Shown piece after piece: positions 57,233 to 64,000 of a stretch of 64,000 nucleotides of DNA. How positions within the stretch are numbered: the stretch's first letter is position 1; each line of letters starts with the position of its first letter. Below the pieces are notes generated by a model, which saw only the letters and a program-made list of their open reading frames with translations, was not told the DNA's origin and searched no databases. Origin of the DNA: Pseudomonas kermanshahensis (GTDB taxonomy: Bacteria; Pseudomonadota; Gammaproteobacteria; Pseudomonadales; Pseudomonadaceae); NCBI RefSeq assembly GCF_014269205.2, contig NZ_JABWRY020000001.1, positions 4,512,001 to 4,576,000 of the forward strand, read 5' to 3'. Made by a program: the position numbers and the translations under genes.

Positions 57233-58378
57233 CTAGTTGAAGATCTTTGCCATCTCCCGGGAATGTTCGCGGATCCCTGCCCACTGGGCGAGAAACTGCC
57301 TGAAGTAGTAAATGAACACCGCCAGTTGCTGGCGGGTGTTCATCTTGCCCAGGTGGCCTGCCGCGCTTTCCAGGTAGGCCTCGATGGTTTGCCAGGCCGT
57401 GTGCAGGTGACCCGCCGCAAGCACCACATCCCACAGGTCCAACTCCAGCTCGCCCATGGTGGAGTTCACCTTCTGTACGCGCCCTTCCACCTGACGAAAT
57501 TCGCTCAACTGCTGGCTGACGGCGCTGCGCCGATGCTCCAGGCGACGAAGCTCGGCGCGCGCTGACTTGGCTTTGGCGCCATAGATCGAATTACCGATCA
57601 ATGCGCCGAAAGGGCCGCCGACCCAGCCGAGCGAGGATTGCCTGGAGTAACGCTCATACTCACTTCGCACCGCTTTGATGTCCTCATCCAGGCTGGCCAG
57701 TTCCCAGGCCAGGTTTTCGCCATCCGGGGCCTGTGAAAAGCGCGCTGCCGCTCGGCACTTCTCGACCACTTCTGGGCGCAGCTTGAAGCGCGCCTCGTCG
57801 CGAAAGCGCTCGAAGCCCAGCCGCACGCCATCCAGTTGCAGGTCAAAGTCGTCGATCAGGGCATGCAAGCCCATCAGCCGGTCAGCCATCGAACTGATCA
57901 ACGTGCGGTCATGCTCATCGAGCGGTACATCGGGCGCCTCGCGCAGGTTGTCCCACGAAGGTCGATTGGGCCCCAGCGCACGTGTGCGCGCGACCAGTTG
58001 CACGACCTCGGCACCGCAATCCTCGACCTGGCTGGCGTGCGCATTGAGCTGAAGGGTGACCGCCTGGGTGCTGCGCTCCAGATGGCTCCAGCTTTGCCCG
58101 TGCGCCCGCAACCGCTTGAACATGGCGAGCATACGATCAGGCGTCAACTCTGGCTCGGAAATGCTGGTGTAGCCAAGCCAGCGCAAGGTCTGCGTGCGAT
58201 CGCCCGGCAGCGCCAGCATGCGCAGGCTGTAGTCGCTGAGGGTCTGGCGTGATTCACGGGTCAGGATCAGGCCCGCCCGGCCCTGTCCGTCACGGTCGTC
58301 CATGGCGCCAATCAAGGCGCCAGGCAGGACAATCGCCTTTTGTTGCTGCTCTTGGAAACTCAATGTCCGGGGATTCAT
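57233..58378 (-). CDS. Alpha-xenorhabdolysin (XaxA/YaxA)-like toxin subunit A, second copy
   Basis: A 381-residue predicted long-helical protein of the XaxA/YaxA type, the subunit of binary alpha-pore-forming toxins. The start MNPRTLSFQEQQQKAIVLPG has a GAGAG upstream. Features shared with the gene at 59457-60620 are RTLRWLGYTSISEPEL against RWLGYTQIDEPEL, a glycine-rich hydrophobic stretch at about 247-264 (LGWVGGPFGALIGNSIYG) between coiled-coil helices, and a C-terminal FIYYFRQFLAQWAGI block. No signal peptide. Third gene of the operon, separated from the B subunit by 69 bp holding a hairpin. Call rests on pattern, size and context, not on a search. Confidence 0.75.
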   Translation of the reverse strand: MNPRTLSFQEQQQKAIVLPGALIGAMDDRDGQGRAGLILTRESRQTLSDYSLRMLALPGDRTQTLRWLGYTSISEPELTPDRMLAMFKRLRAHGQSWSHLERSTQAVTLQLNAHASQVEDCGAEVVQLVARTRALGPNRPSWDNLREAPDVPLDEHDRTLISSMADRLMGLHALIDDFDLQLDGVRLGFERFRDEARFKLRPEVVEKCRAAARFSQAPDGENLAWELASLDEDIKAVRSEYERYSRQSSLGWVGGPFGALIGNSIYGAKAKSARAELRRLEHRRSAVSQQLSEFRQVEGRVQKVNSTMGELELDLWDVVLAAGHLHTAWQTIEAYLESAAGHLGKMNTRQQLAVFIYYFRQFLAQWAGIREHSREMAKIFN

Positions 58379-58410
58379 TGTTCGACTCTCATCCACTTGG
58401 ATATGGCGCA

Positions 58411-58439
58411 GCCGACCGCGCCTGATGAGCACGGTCGGC
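58411..58439 (-). other. Hairpin between the B-type and second A-type toxin genes
   Basis: GCCGACCG (58411-58418) and CGGTCGGC (58432-58439) form an 8-bp perfect stem with a 13-nt loop inside the operon, 9 bp after the B-type stop codon. It could reduce read-through and set subunit ratios. No T run. Confidence 0.55.
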
Positions 58440-58447
58440 CTGATCCG

Positions 58448-59443
58448 TTACAGCCCGCGACGGTGCTGCTCGAGCAGTTGTCGCTGATAGGCCAGCAGTT
58501 GCTTGAAGGTGTCGTCCAGGGCTTGCACCTGCGCAACGTTGCTGGGGGCCGCAGTGCCTATTCGCGGCACGAAGTTGGCCAGGGCCTGGCGCACGACATT
58601 GATGCCGGCGTCCCACTCGATGCGTTGCTCATGCAAACGCGGCATCGTTAGCAGTGCCGCCAGTTGCGCGCTCACCACCTGCTGACGCTGATCGAGTTCG
58701 CGCACTTGCCGCGCCAGGTTCGCCACCCTCTCGCGGGCAGCCCGCCGCTCTTGCTGCAACTGGGCGTAGCGCATGCCTTCGACGACATCGCCGAGCAGGG
58801 TTTGCAGCTGCTCCACCGCCGTGTTCACGGCGTCGGCCATCGCCGCGGCTTCGGCGCCAGGTACGGCCAGTTTGGCCAGGTCTTGCGCCGAAGGTACGAC
58901 ACCGCCGAAGCGGGTCTGCAGGCCCTGGGCCTCCAGGGTGGCAATGGCCTGCTCGATCGCCGACTGGCTGTGCTTCTCGCGATCATGCTCGGCGCTTACC
59001 TGGGTGTGCAGGTTGGCCTGATCCTGCTGTTGCTTGAGCAGCCGCTGTTCGTCACGGGACCAAGCGGGCGCAGCCAGGGTGGCCAGCGCCTGCTGTTCCT
59101 TGCCCAGGTGGGCCACCTGGGTGGCCAACAGAGACTTCACCGTGTTGGCGACTTCTCCAGCAATTGCCAGCACATCCTCATCATCGCCATCCTCCAGGGC
59201 GTCGAGGATATCGCGCAGTGGATCGTTGGCGATCTCCGCGACAACGCGCTGGGCGTTGCGCGCCATCACCTCGGCGCAGTTGATGAACAGCTTCATGTGG
59301 CGCTCCAGCGACTCGTGGATCACCGGCTGAAATTTCAACTCGCCGCGCTGCCAGGCTTCGGTGAAGCTTCGCGTTGCACCCAACACGCTGCCCAATTCAG
59401 GCGGATTGGCGCGGGTATGCAGCACACTGATATTGTCATTCAT
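58448..59443 (-). CDS. Alpha-xenorhabdolysin (XaxB/YaxB)-like toxin subunit B
   Basis: A 331-residue, almost wholly helical protein (MNDNISVLHTRANPPELGSV) of the size of XaxB/YaxB (about 330-350). Long heptad-rich stretches occur at about 105-165 and 225-330 (RRAARERVANLARQVRELDQ). Residues 180-200 are the only longer apolar segment. XaxB-type partners line the pore next to XaxA-type subunits. AGGTG overlapping the upstream stop codon serves as ribosome site, 13 bp after the first A-type gene. The family call comes from size, helical pattern and neighbours. Confidence 0.75.
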   Translation of the reverse strand: MNDNISVLHTRANPPELGSVLGATRSFTEAWQRGELKFQPVIHESLERHMKLFINCAEVMARNAQRVVAEIANDPLRDILDALEDGDDEDVLAIAGEVANTVKSLLATQVAHLGKEQQALATLAAPAWSRDEQRLLKQQQDQANLHTQVSAEHDREKHSQSAIEQAIATLEAQGLQTRFGGVVPSAQDLAKLAVPGAEAAAMADAVNTAVEQLQTLLGDVVEGMRYAQLQQERRAARERVANLARQVRELDQRQQVVSAQLAALLTMPRLHEQRIEWDAGINVVRQALANFVPRIGTAAPSNVAQVQALDDTFKQLLAYQRQLLEQHRRGL

Positions 59444-59456
59444 GGTCGTTCACCTG

Positions 59457-60620
59457 TTAGTGGGCCGAAGCGGCGTCGTCGAAAATGCGGGTCAGTTGCA
59501 GGGAGGTCTTTTCGATCTGTATCCACTGCGCCAGGAACTGCCGGAAATAAATGACAAACCTGGCCAAGGCGCGGTTGTCGGAGATCTGTTCGAGCTTGCC
59601 GATCGACGCGTCGATGTACGCGCCGACGATTTCCCAGGCGGTCTGCAGGTGGGACGCCGCAGTCACCACGTCCTGCAAGCGGGTATCGAGCTCGTCGACG
59701 AAGGTCGCCATCTCTTCCATGCGGCCTTCCAAATTCACCCGTACGCGCAGTTGCTCGCTGGTAGCACGCCGCTCTGCCTGGCGACGCTTGCGCTCCTTGC
59801 GAACCTTCTCGGCCCTGCTCCCGTAGATGCCGCCGGTGATCACCGCGCCGATCGGCCCTGCGGCCAGGCCGCTGAGCGCCTGCTTGACGTACTGGTCATA
59901 CTCTTTGCTCAAGCCAGCGATATCGTCGTCCAGCTCCTTGAGCTTCACGCGCAGGCGCTCCACCTCACCATCACCCTTGGTGCGCTCGACCGCTTGCCCC
60001 TTCTGCTTCACCGCCGGGATCAGCTTGAAGCGCGCGGCGTCGCGGAACGTCTCGGTTTCGCCGCGCACGGTGGCGACCCGCACCGCGTAGCGCTGCACAT
60101 CCTCCTGAAGGATCTGCAGGTAATCGACCAGCGACGAAACCGCCCGCTGGTCGGCACGGTCCAGTTTCACCGGGGTACCCAGCACGACCTTGTCCCACGC
60201 CTTGATGTCGGAGCCCAACGCGCGAATCTGCCGGCACTCATCGACGATTGTTTCCCCGGCAGCGTTGATCGACGCGGCCGTGGAGGCCAGTTCGCTGGCG
60301 AGCTTCTTGTTGCTGTCGGAAAGCGGGCCCCAGCTGCGCGCATGGCCACGCAACGCATCGAACAGCGCGGTCATGCCGGCGGGGGCCAGTTCGGGTTCGT
60401 CGATCTGCGTGTAGCCCAGCCAGCGCTGCAGGTTGTCGGGGGTCGATGGCAGGCCGAAAACAAAATTGACATACCGATTGAGGGTGATGATGTGCTCGCG
60501 GCTGAGGGTCAGCCCGCCTTCATCCTCACCATCGCGCTCGGCCATGGCCTGGATCAGCTTGGCCGGTGTCTTTGCCGCATCCGCCTGTAGCTGATCGTAC
60601 TCAGCCGTTTGTGTACTCAT
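59457..60620 (-). CDS. Alpha-xenorhabdolysin (XaxA/YaxA)-like toxin subunit A, first copy
   Basis: First gene of the three-gene unit, 387 residues, start MSTQTAEYDQLQADAAKTPA behind a strong GAGGAGA site. It resembles the 57233-58378 product over its whole length: LTLSREHIITLNRYVNFVFG against LILTRESRQTLSDYSLRMLA, the RWLGYT block, a hydrophobic segment at about 246-266 (GLAAGPIGAVITGGIYG) and FVIYFRQFLAQWIQI near the end. In XaxA/YaxA the central apolar segment is the membrane-touching foot. No signal peptide, so release must be by lysis or an unknown route. Confidence 0.77.
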   Translation of the reverse strand: MSTQTAEYDQLQADAAKTPAKLIQAMAERDGEDEGGLTLSREHIITLNRYVNFVFGLPSTPDNLQRWLGYTQIDEPELAPAGMTALFDALRGHARSWGPLSDSNKKLASELASTAASINAAGETIVDECRQIRALGSDIKAWDKVVLGTPVKLDRADQRAVSSLVDYLQILQEDVQRYAVRVATVRGETETFRDAARFKLIPAVKQKGQAVERTKGDGEVERLRVKLKELDDDIAGLSKEYDQYVKQALSGLAAGPIGAVITGGIYGSRAEKVRKERKRRQAERRATSEQLRVRVNLEGRMEEMATFVDELDTRLQDVVTAASHLQTAWEIVGAYIDASIGKLEQISDNRALARFVIYFRQFLAQWIQIEKTSLQLTRIFDDAASAH

Positions 60621-60757
60621 GGTCGTGTCTCCTCGAATCAAGCCCTGGGAAGGCTTGGTCCGACCACGCTAAGGCAGCGACAGGACGCACAGCAGCGGGC
60701 AGTTTTTCCGCCATTTGCAGCGGTGCACCGGGCGTTGCGCCTGGCACACGCAAAACA

Positions 60758-60776
60758 GGCGCCCACCTGGGGCGCC
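60758..60776 (-). terminator. Hairpin after the small secreted protein gene
   Basis: GGCGCCC, ACCT, G then GGGCGCC in the gap between 60821 and the toxin operon; the operon promoter is expected between 60621 and 60757. No T run. Confidence 0.5.
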
Positions 60777-60820
60777 AAACGAACCGTCGTTGCGGGAGCA
60801 CGCAAAGGCGGAGGTCGAAG

Positions 60821-61024
60821 TCAGTCCTTGGCCAGCTTCTCGGTGGTTTGCTGGGTTTTGCGCTGGCGTTCCGCCAGCGCCTGGTCCGGCTGGCCATGCA
60901 GGCGTTGCTGGTCTTCGCGGAACGCCTCCCAGAACTGCCGCGAGCGTTCTGCGCCGCCCTCCGCCAGCGCGCTGGTGCTGCCCAGCGCCAGTAGCACCCA
61001 CAACACATACCGAGTCAGGTTCAT
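60821..61024 (-). CDS. Small secreted protein of unknown function
   Basis: A 67-residue product, [20 protein letters not shown] followed by AEGG: a clear signal peptide with predicted cleavage after ALA at residue 21. The mature part of about 46 residues is charged, glutamine-rich and probably helical ([20 protein letters not shown]). GAGGT lies 7 nt before the ATG. Divergent from a heavy-metal-type two-component system and sharing its operator region, so it is a likely target. No family recognised. Confidence 0.7.
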   Translation of the reverse strand: MNLTRYVLWVLLALGSTSALAEGGAERSRQFWEAFREDQQRLHGQPDQALAERQRKTQQTTEKLAKD

Positions 61025-61145
61025 CAGGGTTACCTCATCGAGTGGTTCAGATGAGGCCATCCTGGGGCACGCCAGCTAACACCAAGGTGAGGCGCACATT
61101 ACAGTCCTGCAAGCTGGGCGGCAGCTGTCCGGCACATGGCGACAT

Positions 61146-61163
61146 GATTACAAATCTGTTATC
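61146..61163. promoter_or_regulatory. Candidate response-regulator operator
   Basis: GATTACAAATCTGTTATC is an inverted repeat (GATTACA / TGTTATC, one mismatch) in the 239-bp divergent gap. It is like the ATTACAnnnnTGTAAT sites of CzcR/CopR/IrlR-class regulators. Distance to the regulator ATG is 101 bp, to the small gene ATG 122 bp. Confidence 0.6.
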
Positions 61164-61263
61164 CAGCGATGTCCGGCGCCCGCATGGCGTAACATTCCGG
61201 CGCTTGACCCTGTTCCCGCTACAGGGCCGAGAATCGCCGTCTTTCATTCAACCGAGCCCTATC

Positions 61264-61938
61264 ATGCGTCTACTGATCATCGAGGACGAACTGCGCACCG
61301 CCGATTACCTGCAGCAGGGGCTGCGTGAGAACGGCTACGTGGTCGATTGCGCCCACACCGGCATCGACGGCCTGCACTTGGCCCGTCAACAGGCCTACGA
61401 CCTGGTGATCCTCGACGTCAATTTGCCCGAGCTGGACGGCTGGAGCGTGCTCCAGCGGCTGCGCGCCGAATCCGCCACGCGGATCATGATGCTCACCGCC
61501 CACGGTCGCCTGGCGGACCGGGTCAAGGGCCTCGACCTGGGCGCCGATGACTACCTGCTCAAGCCGTTCGAATTCCCCGAGCTGTTGGCGCGCATCCGCA
61601 GCCTACTGCGGCGCAACGAGCAGCCGCTGCAACCCACCACCCTGCGGGTCGCCGACCTCGAACTCGACCCAGGCCGGCATCGGGCCTGGCGCGGCGCCAA
61701 GCGCATCGACCTGACCGCCAAGGAGTTTTCCCTGCTGCACCTGCTGATGCGCCAGAGCGGCGAAGTGCTGTCGCGCACGCAGATCATCTCGCTGGTCTGG
61801 GATATGAATTTCGACTGTGACACCAATGTCGTCGAGGTTTCCATCCGGCGCCTGCGGGCGAAGATCGACGACCCCTTCGAAGACAAGTTGATCCATACCC
61901 TGCGCGGTGTCGGCTATGTGCTCGAGGCGCGCCATTGA
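61264..61938 (+). CDS. OmpR-family heavy-metal-type response regulator
   Basis: A 224-residue regulator: receiver domain 1-118 with D51 ([13 protein letters not shown]), Thr in MLTAHG and Lys in LLKPFEF; then a winged helix ([35 protein letters not shown]). Sequence details place it with IrlR, CopR, CinR and CzcR metal regulators. ATG at 61264. The stop overlaps the kinase TTG start, so the two are coupled. The metal is not predictable. Confidence 0.9.
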   Translation: MRLLIIEDELRTADYLQQGLRENGYVVDCAHTGIDGLHLARQQAYDLVILDVNLPELDGWSVLQRLRAESATRIMMLTAHGRLADRVKGLDLGADDYLLKPFEFPELLARIRSLLRRNEQPLQPTTLRVADLELDPGRHRAWRGAKRIDLTAKEFSLLHLLMRQSGEVLSRTQIISLVWDMNFDCDTNVVEVSIRRLRAKIDDPFEDKLIHTLRGVGYVLEARH

Positions 61939-63317
61939 AGACTGCCAGCCTGTCGTTGCGCCTAGGCCTGAGCGTGACCCTGATGGGCGCCCTGCTAGTG
62001 CTACTACTGGCCTGCCTGGCGGTGTTGGCGCTCGATCACGAGCTCGACAGCCGCGCGCGCAAGGACCTCGCGCGCAAGATGTTGCAGGTGGAACATAACC
62101 TGCGTGTCGACCTGCGCAGCGAGGACCTGGGCAGCCGCGCCCACCCCCTGCTCGACCTGGTCATGGGGCACGACAACCTTAGCCTCAGCGTGCTCGCGCT
62201 CGAGGGCCGCCACCCGCACCTGCTCAGCCTGGGCCCAGCCCTGGAGTCGAGCGTGGGCGCGCTGGCGACCGGCGCCCGGCTGACGTTTCACGTATGGCGC
62301 GACAGCCGCGGTAACCAAATGCTCACTGCGACACGCCAGATGCGCTTGCGCGACGAGACACCAGTACGGGTGATGATGACGCTCGACCGCGCCGACGACA
62401 ACGCCCTGCTCCAGGCCTACCTGCACTCGACCCTGATCGCCCTGCCCTTGCTGTTGATACTGATCGGCATCTGCGCCTGGAAACTGGTGCAACGCAGCCT
62501 GAAACCCTTGCGCCATTTTCGCCGGGTGGCCGGCCAGGTTTCGGCCCAGGACCTCAGCCACCGCCTGCCCGACAGAGGTCTGCCACAAGAGCTGGGCGAG
62601 CTGGCCAGGGCCATCAACGTGATGCTCGACCGGCTCGACCTAGGCGTGCAACAGTTGTCGCAGTTTTCCGACGACCTTGCCCATGAGCTACGCACGCCGC
62701 TAAGCAACCTGATGGGCAAGGCCCAAGTCACCCTCAGCCGCGAGCGCGACAACGCCAACTACCGGGAAGTGCTGGAGGACAGCATCGAAGAGCTGACCCG
62801 GCTCAACCGCATCATCAACGACATGCTGTTTCTCGCCCAGGTTAGCCAGCCTCAGGCGCAGGTGGCGCTCAAGCCCCTGGCGCTGGCCGATGAGGCTGCA
62901 CAGGTGGTGGAGCTGTTTGCCATCAGCGCGGAGCTCAAGGACATTGAGCTTCACCTTCAAGGCTGGGGTACGGCCTTGGGTGATCGGCTGATGTTCCAGC
63001 GTGCGTTGTCGAACCTGTTGAGCAATGCCATTCGGCATGCGCCGGTAGGCACGCGCATCGACCTCGGTATCGAGCGCCACGCAAGCGATGTCAGGGTCTG
63101 GGTGGAAAATGAGGGCGTAGGGATTGGCGCAGAGCATCAGCCGCAGTTGTTCGAGCGTTTCTATCGCGTGGGCGCTGGGCGCTCTCGGCTTGAGGGGGGC
63201 ACCGGGTTGGGGCTGGCGATCGTGAAGTCGATCATGCAGTTGCATGGTGGAAAAGTCGAAGTAAGCAGCCGACCTGAAGGCCCGACATGCTTTACTTTGA
63301 TATTCAAATGCCCCTGA
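61935..63317 (+). CDS. Heavy-metal-type sensor histidine kinase
   Basis: A 460-residue kinase starting at TTG 61935 (overlap of 4 nt with the regulator): [20 protein letters not shown]. Membrane helices lie at about 10-33 and 160-182 with a 125-residue periplasmic sensor between. HAMP follows (183-235). The phosphoaccepting H250 is in [17 protein letters not shown]-box [14 protein letters not shown]-boxes VENEGVGIG and [13 protein letters not shown]. The CopS/IrlS/CzcS class fits the regulator. The periplasmic domain has no obvious Cys-rich or His-rich metal site. Confidence 0.9.
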   Translation: MKTASLSLRLGLSVTLMGALLVLLLACLAVLALDHELDSRARKDLARKMLQVEHNLRVDLRSEDLGSRAHPLLDLVMGHDNLSLSVLALEGRHPHLLSLGPALESSVGALATGARLTFHVWRDSRGNQMLTATRQMRLRDETPVRVMMTLDRADDNALLQAYLHSTLIALPLLLILIGICAWKLVQRSLKPLRHFRRVAGQVSAQDLSHRLPDRGLPQELGELARAINVMLDRLDLGVQQLSQFSDDLAHELRTPLSNLMGKAQVTLSRERDNANYREVLEDSIEELTRLNRIINDMLFLAQVSQPQAQVALKPLALADEAAQVVELFAISAELKDIELHLQGWGTALGDRLMFQRALSNLLSNAIRHAPVGTRIDLGIERHASDVRVWVENEGVGIGAEHQPQLFERFYRVGAGRSRLEGGTGLGLAIVKSIMQLHGGKVEVSSRPEGPTCFTLIFKCP

Positions 63318-63321
63318 GATA

Positions 63322-64000
63322 TCAGATTGAGGTAAACACCTGGTGGTGGTTTCGATGGAACTGATCGACACCAAATTGACGCAAGCGTTCAAGCCAATCC
63401 TCGGCAACTGTGCGTGAATAGCCCAAATCAATAGCAGCCTCGCGCATAAGCTCGAACTCAGTGCGAAGCGTAGTAGGCATGACTCCTGGGTCATCGGTAT
63501 TTATCAGCACGCGCATCGGTCCTCTGCGCAGCCCATAACGATTGAACTCGCCACCTGCGTGTAGCTCTCTATCATCGGGAGGACTCCAACGAAAGATCGG
63601 ATGCTCACCGTGGTGCTCAAGACGAGCAATGTATACGTTTGAGGTAGGGTTGGTTTCGATAATTAGGCCTTTACGGTCATAGTTGTCCAATAAATAGTCT
63701 TGAATGGCATGCATGAACTCTAGTTCTTCCAGAGTATCTATGTCACGCAACGGCATATCCTCCCCCCCGTCATGACACTCATGCAATCGGGGACCTTTAC
63801 CATCGCCCGCCACCTCGACAATTACCGTGCGCGGCGGCTTGGTCCGCCCCGCTCTAATCAGCATATGGCGTAGTAAATACAAGCCCACGGCCGATGCAAC
63901 ATTTTGGCCGCCAATCAGCGAATTTTTCCCTCGGGCCAAGTAGTCATAATCTGGCACCGCGATGGTCAGCTTGTGCTCAGGTGCCGCGAGAGGATGATTC
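63322..64000 (-). CDS. Adenosine-deaminase-like protein, C-terminal part (cut by window edge)
   Basis: The reading frame is open to base 64000 and ends at 63322, giving 226 C-terminal residues. IETNPTSNVYIARL followed by HPIFRW and RVLINTDDPGVMPTTLRTEF matches the end of adenosine/AMP deaminase folds (E. coli Add: TSN, HPL and INTDDPG); the two Asp are the catalytic and metal residues. The His ligands lie upstream, off the window. The 60-residue segment before ETNPTSN is unlike ordinary Add, so this is a divergent, probably longer member. Base composition is clearly lower in GC than the kinase gene 4 bp away, a sign of transfer. The start shown is the window edge, not the real start. An RdrB-type defence deaminase is one possibility. 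Confidence 0.72.
   Translation of the reverse strand, partial: NHPLAAPEHKLTIAVPDYDYLARGKNSLIGGQNVASAVGLYLLRHMLIRAGRTKPPRTVIVEVAGDGKGPRLHECHDGGEDMPLRDIDTLEELEFMHAIQDYLLDNYDRKGLIIETNPTSNVYIARLEHHGEHPIFRWSPPDDRELHAGGEFNRYGLRRGPMRVLINTDDPGVMPTTLRTEFELMREAAIDLGYSRTVAEDWLERLRQFGVDQFHRNHHQVFTSI

Noticed and set aside
60715..61263. N-terminal extension of the response regulator by 183 codons
   Set aside because: It covers the divergent small gene and the operator; the receiver domain begins exactly at the ATG at 61264.

Overview
The window is high-GC, densely coded chromosomal DNA from a fluorescent pseudomonad, most likely the Pseudomonas putida group (P. putida, P. entomophila and relatives). The main reasons are: the gene order argG / motY <> pyrC-rnt / prx / bfd / bfr / grxD; the order glpF-glpK-glpR-glpD; the acidic amino acid uptake genes aatJQMP followed by aauS-aauR; the oprB-gcd pair; the lon2-ICP pair; and REP doublets of the 'GGCAAGCCGGCTCCCAC' and 'GGAGCAGCCTTGTGCTGCGAAGAGGCC' types. 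No tRNA, rRNA, IS element, phage or CRISPR array was seen.

Layout. 1-2.4 kb: 5' two thirds of argG behind a well-formed ArgR-type operator, a 240-bp palindromic repeat element, and the flagellar stator ring gene motY. 2.4-8.6 kb: pyrC-rnt, then an iron/redox block (2-Cys peroxiredoxin, bacterioferritin ferredoxin, bacterioferritin, CGFS glutaredoxin, a molybdopterin oxidoreductase). 8.9-11.6 kb: argF translationally coupled to an orphan Fbp-type ABC ATPase, and ybaK. 11.9-17.3 kb: complete glycerol regulon with a second copy of the palindromic element between glpR and glpD. 17.3-21.7 kb: a 1465-residue LRR/NEL-type E3 ubiquitin ligase-like effector. 22-28.6 kb: a sigma54-controlled acidic amino acid ABC transporter with its two-component system. 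28.6-38.6 kb: alpha/beta hydrolase, metR, Nudix, Lhr-type helicase, an AT-rich orphan Rhs tip, and an FMN-binding glutamate-synthase-like protein. 38.6-46 kb: ProY-like permease, a divergent bifunctional PBP, a YqjI/YqjH-like PadR plus ferric-siderophore reductase pair with Fur and PadR sites, a Pr6Pr membrane protein and a VF530 protein. 46.1-57.2 kb: Zur-controlled ZnuD-like receptor, OprB porin, PQQ glucose dehydrogenase, Lon2, chagasin-type inhibitor, cmoA-cmoB. 57.2-60.6 kb: a three-gene alpha-xenorhabdolysin (XaxAB/YaxAB)-like toxin operon with two A-type subunits. 60.8-63.3 kb: small secreted protein and a divergent heavy-metal-type two-component system. 63.3-64 kb: the 3' end of an adenosine-deaminase-like gene of atypical composition, cut by the window edge.

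Themes. Carbon/nitrogen supply genes (arginine, glycerol, acidic amino acids, glucose) are mixed with metal homeostasis (bacterioferritin, Fur, Zur, ferric reductase) and with at least three candidate antagonism or virulence loci: the NEL effector, the orphan Rhs tip and the A-B-A xenorhabdolysin-like operon. The most unusual items are the duplicated-A toxin operon with an internal hairpin, the partial divergent adenosine deaminase at the right edge (possibly a defence gene), and the paired 220-240 bp palindromic elements with a conserved core.
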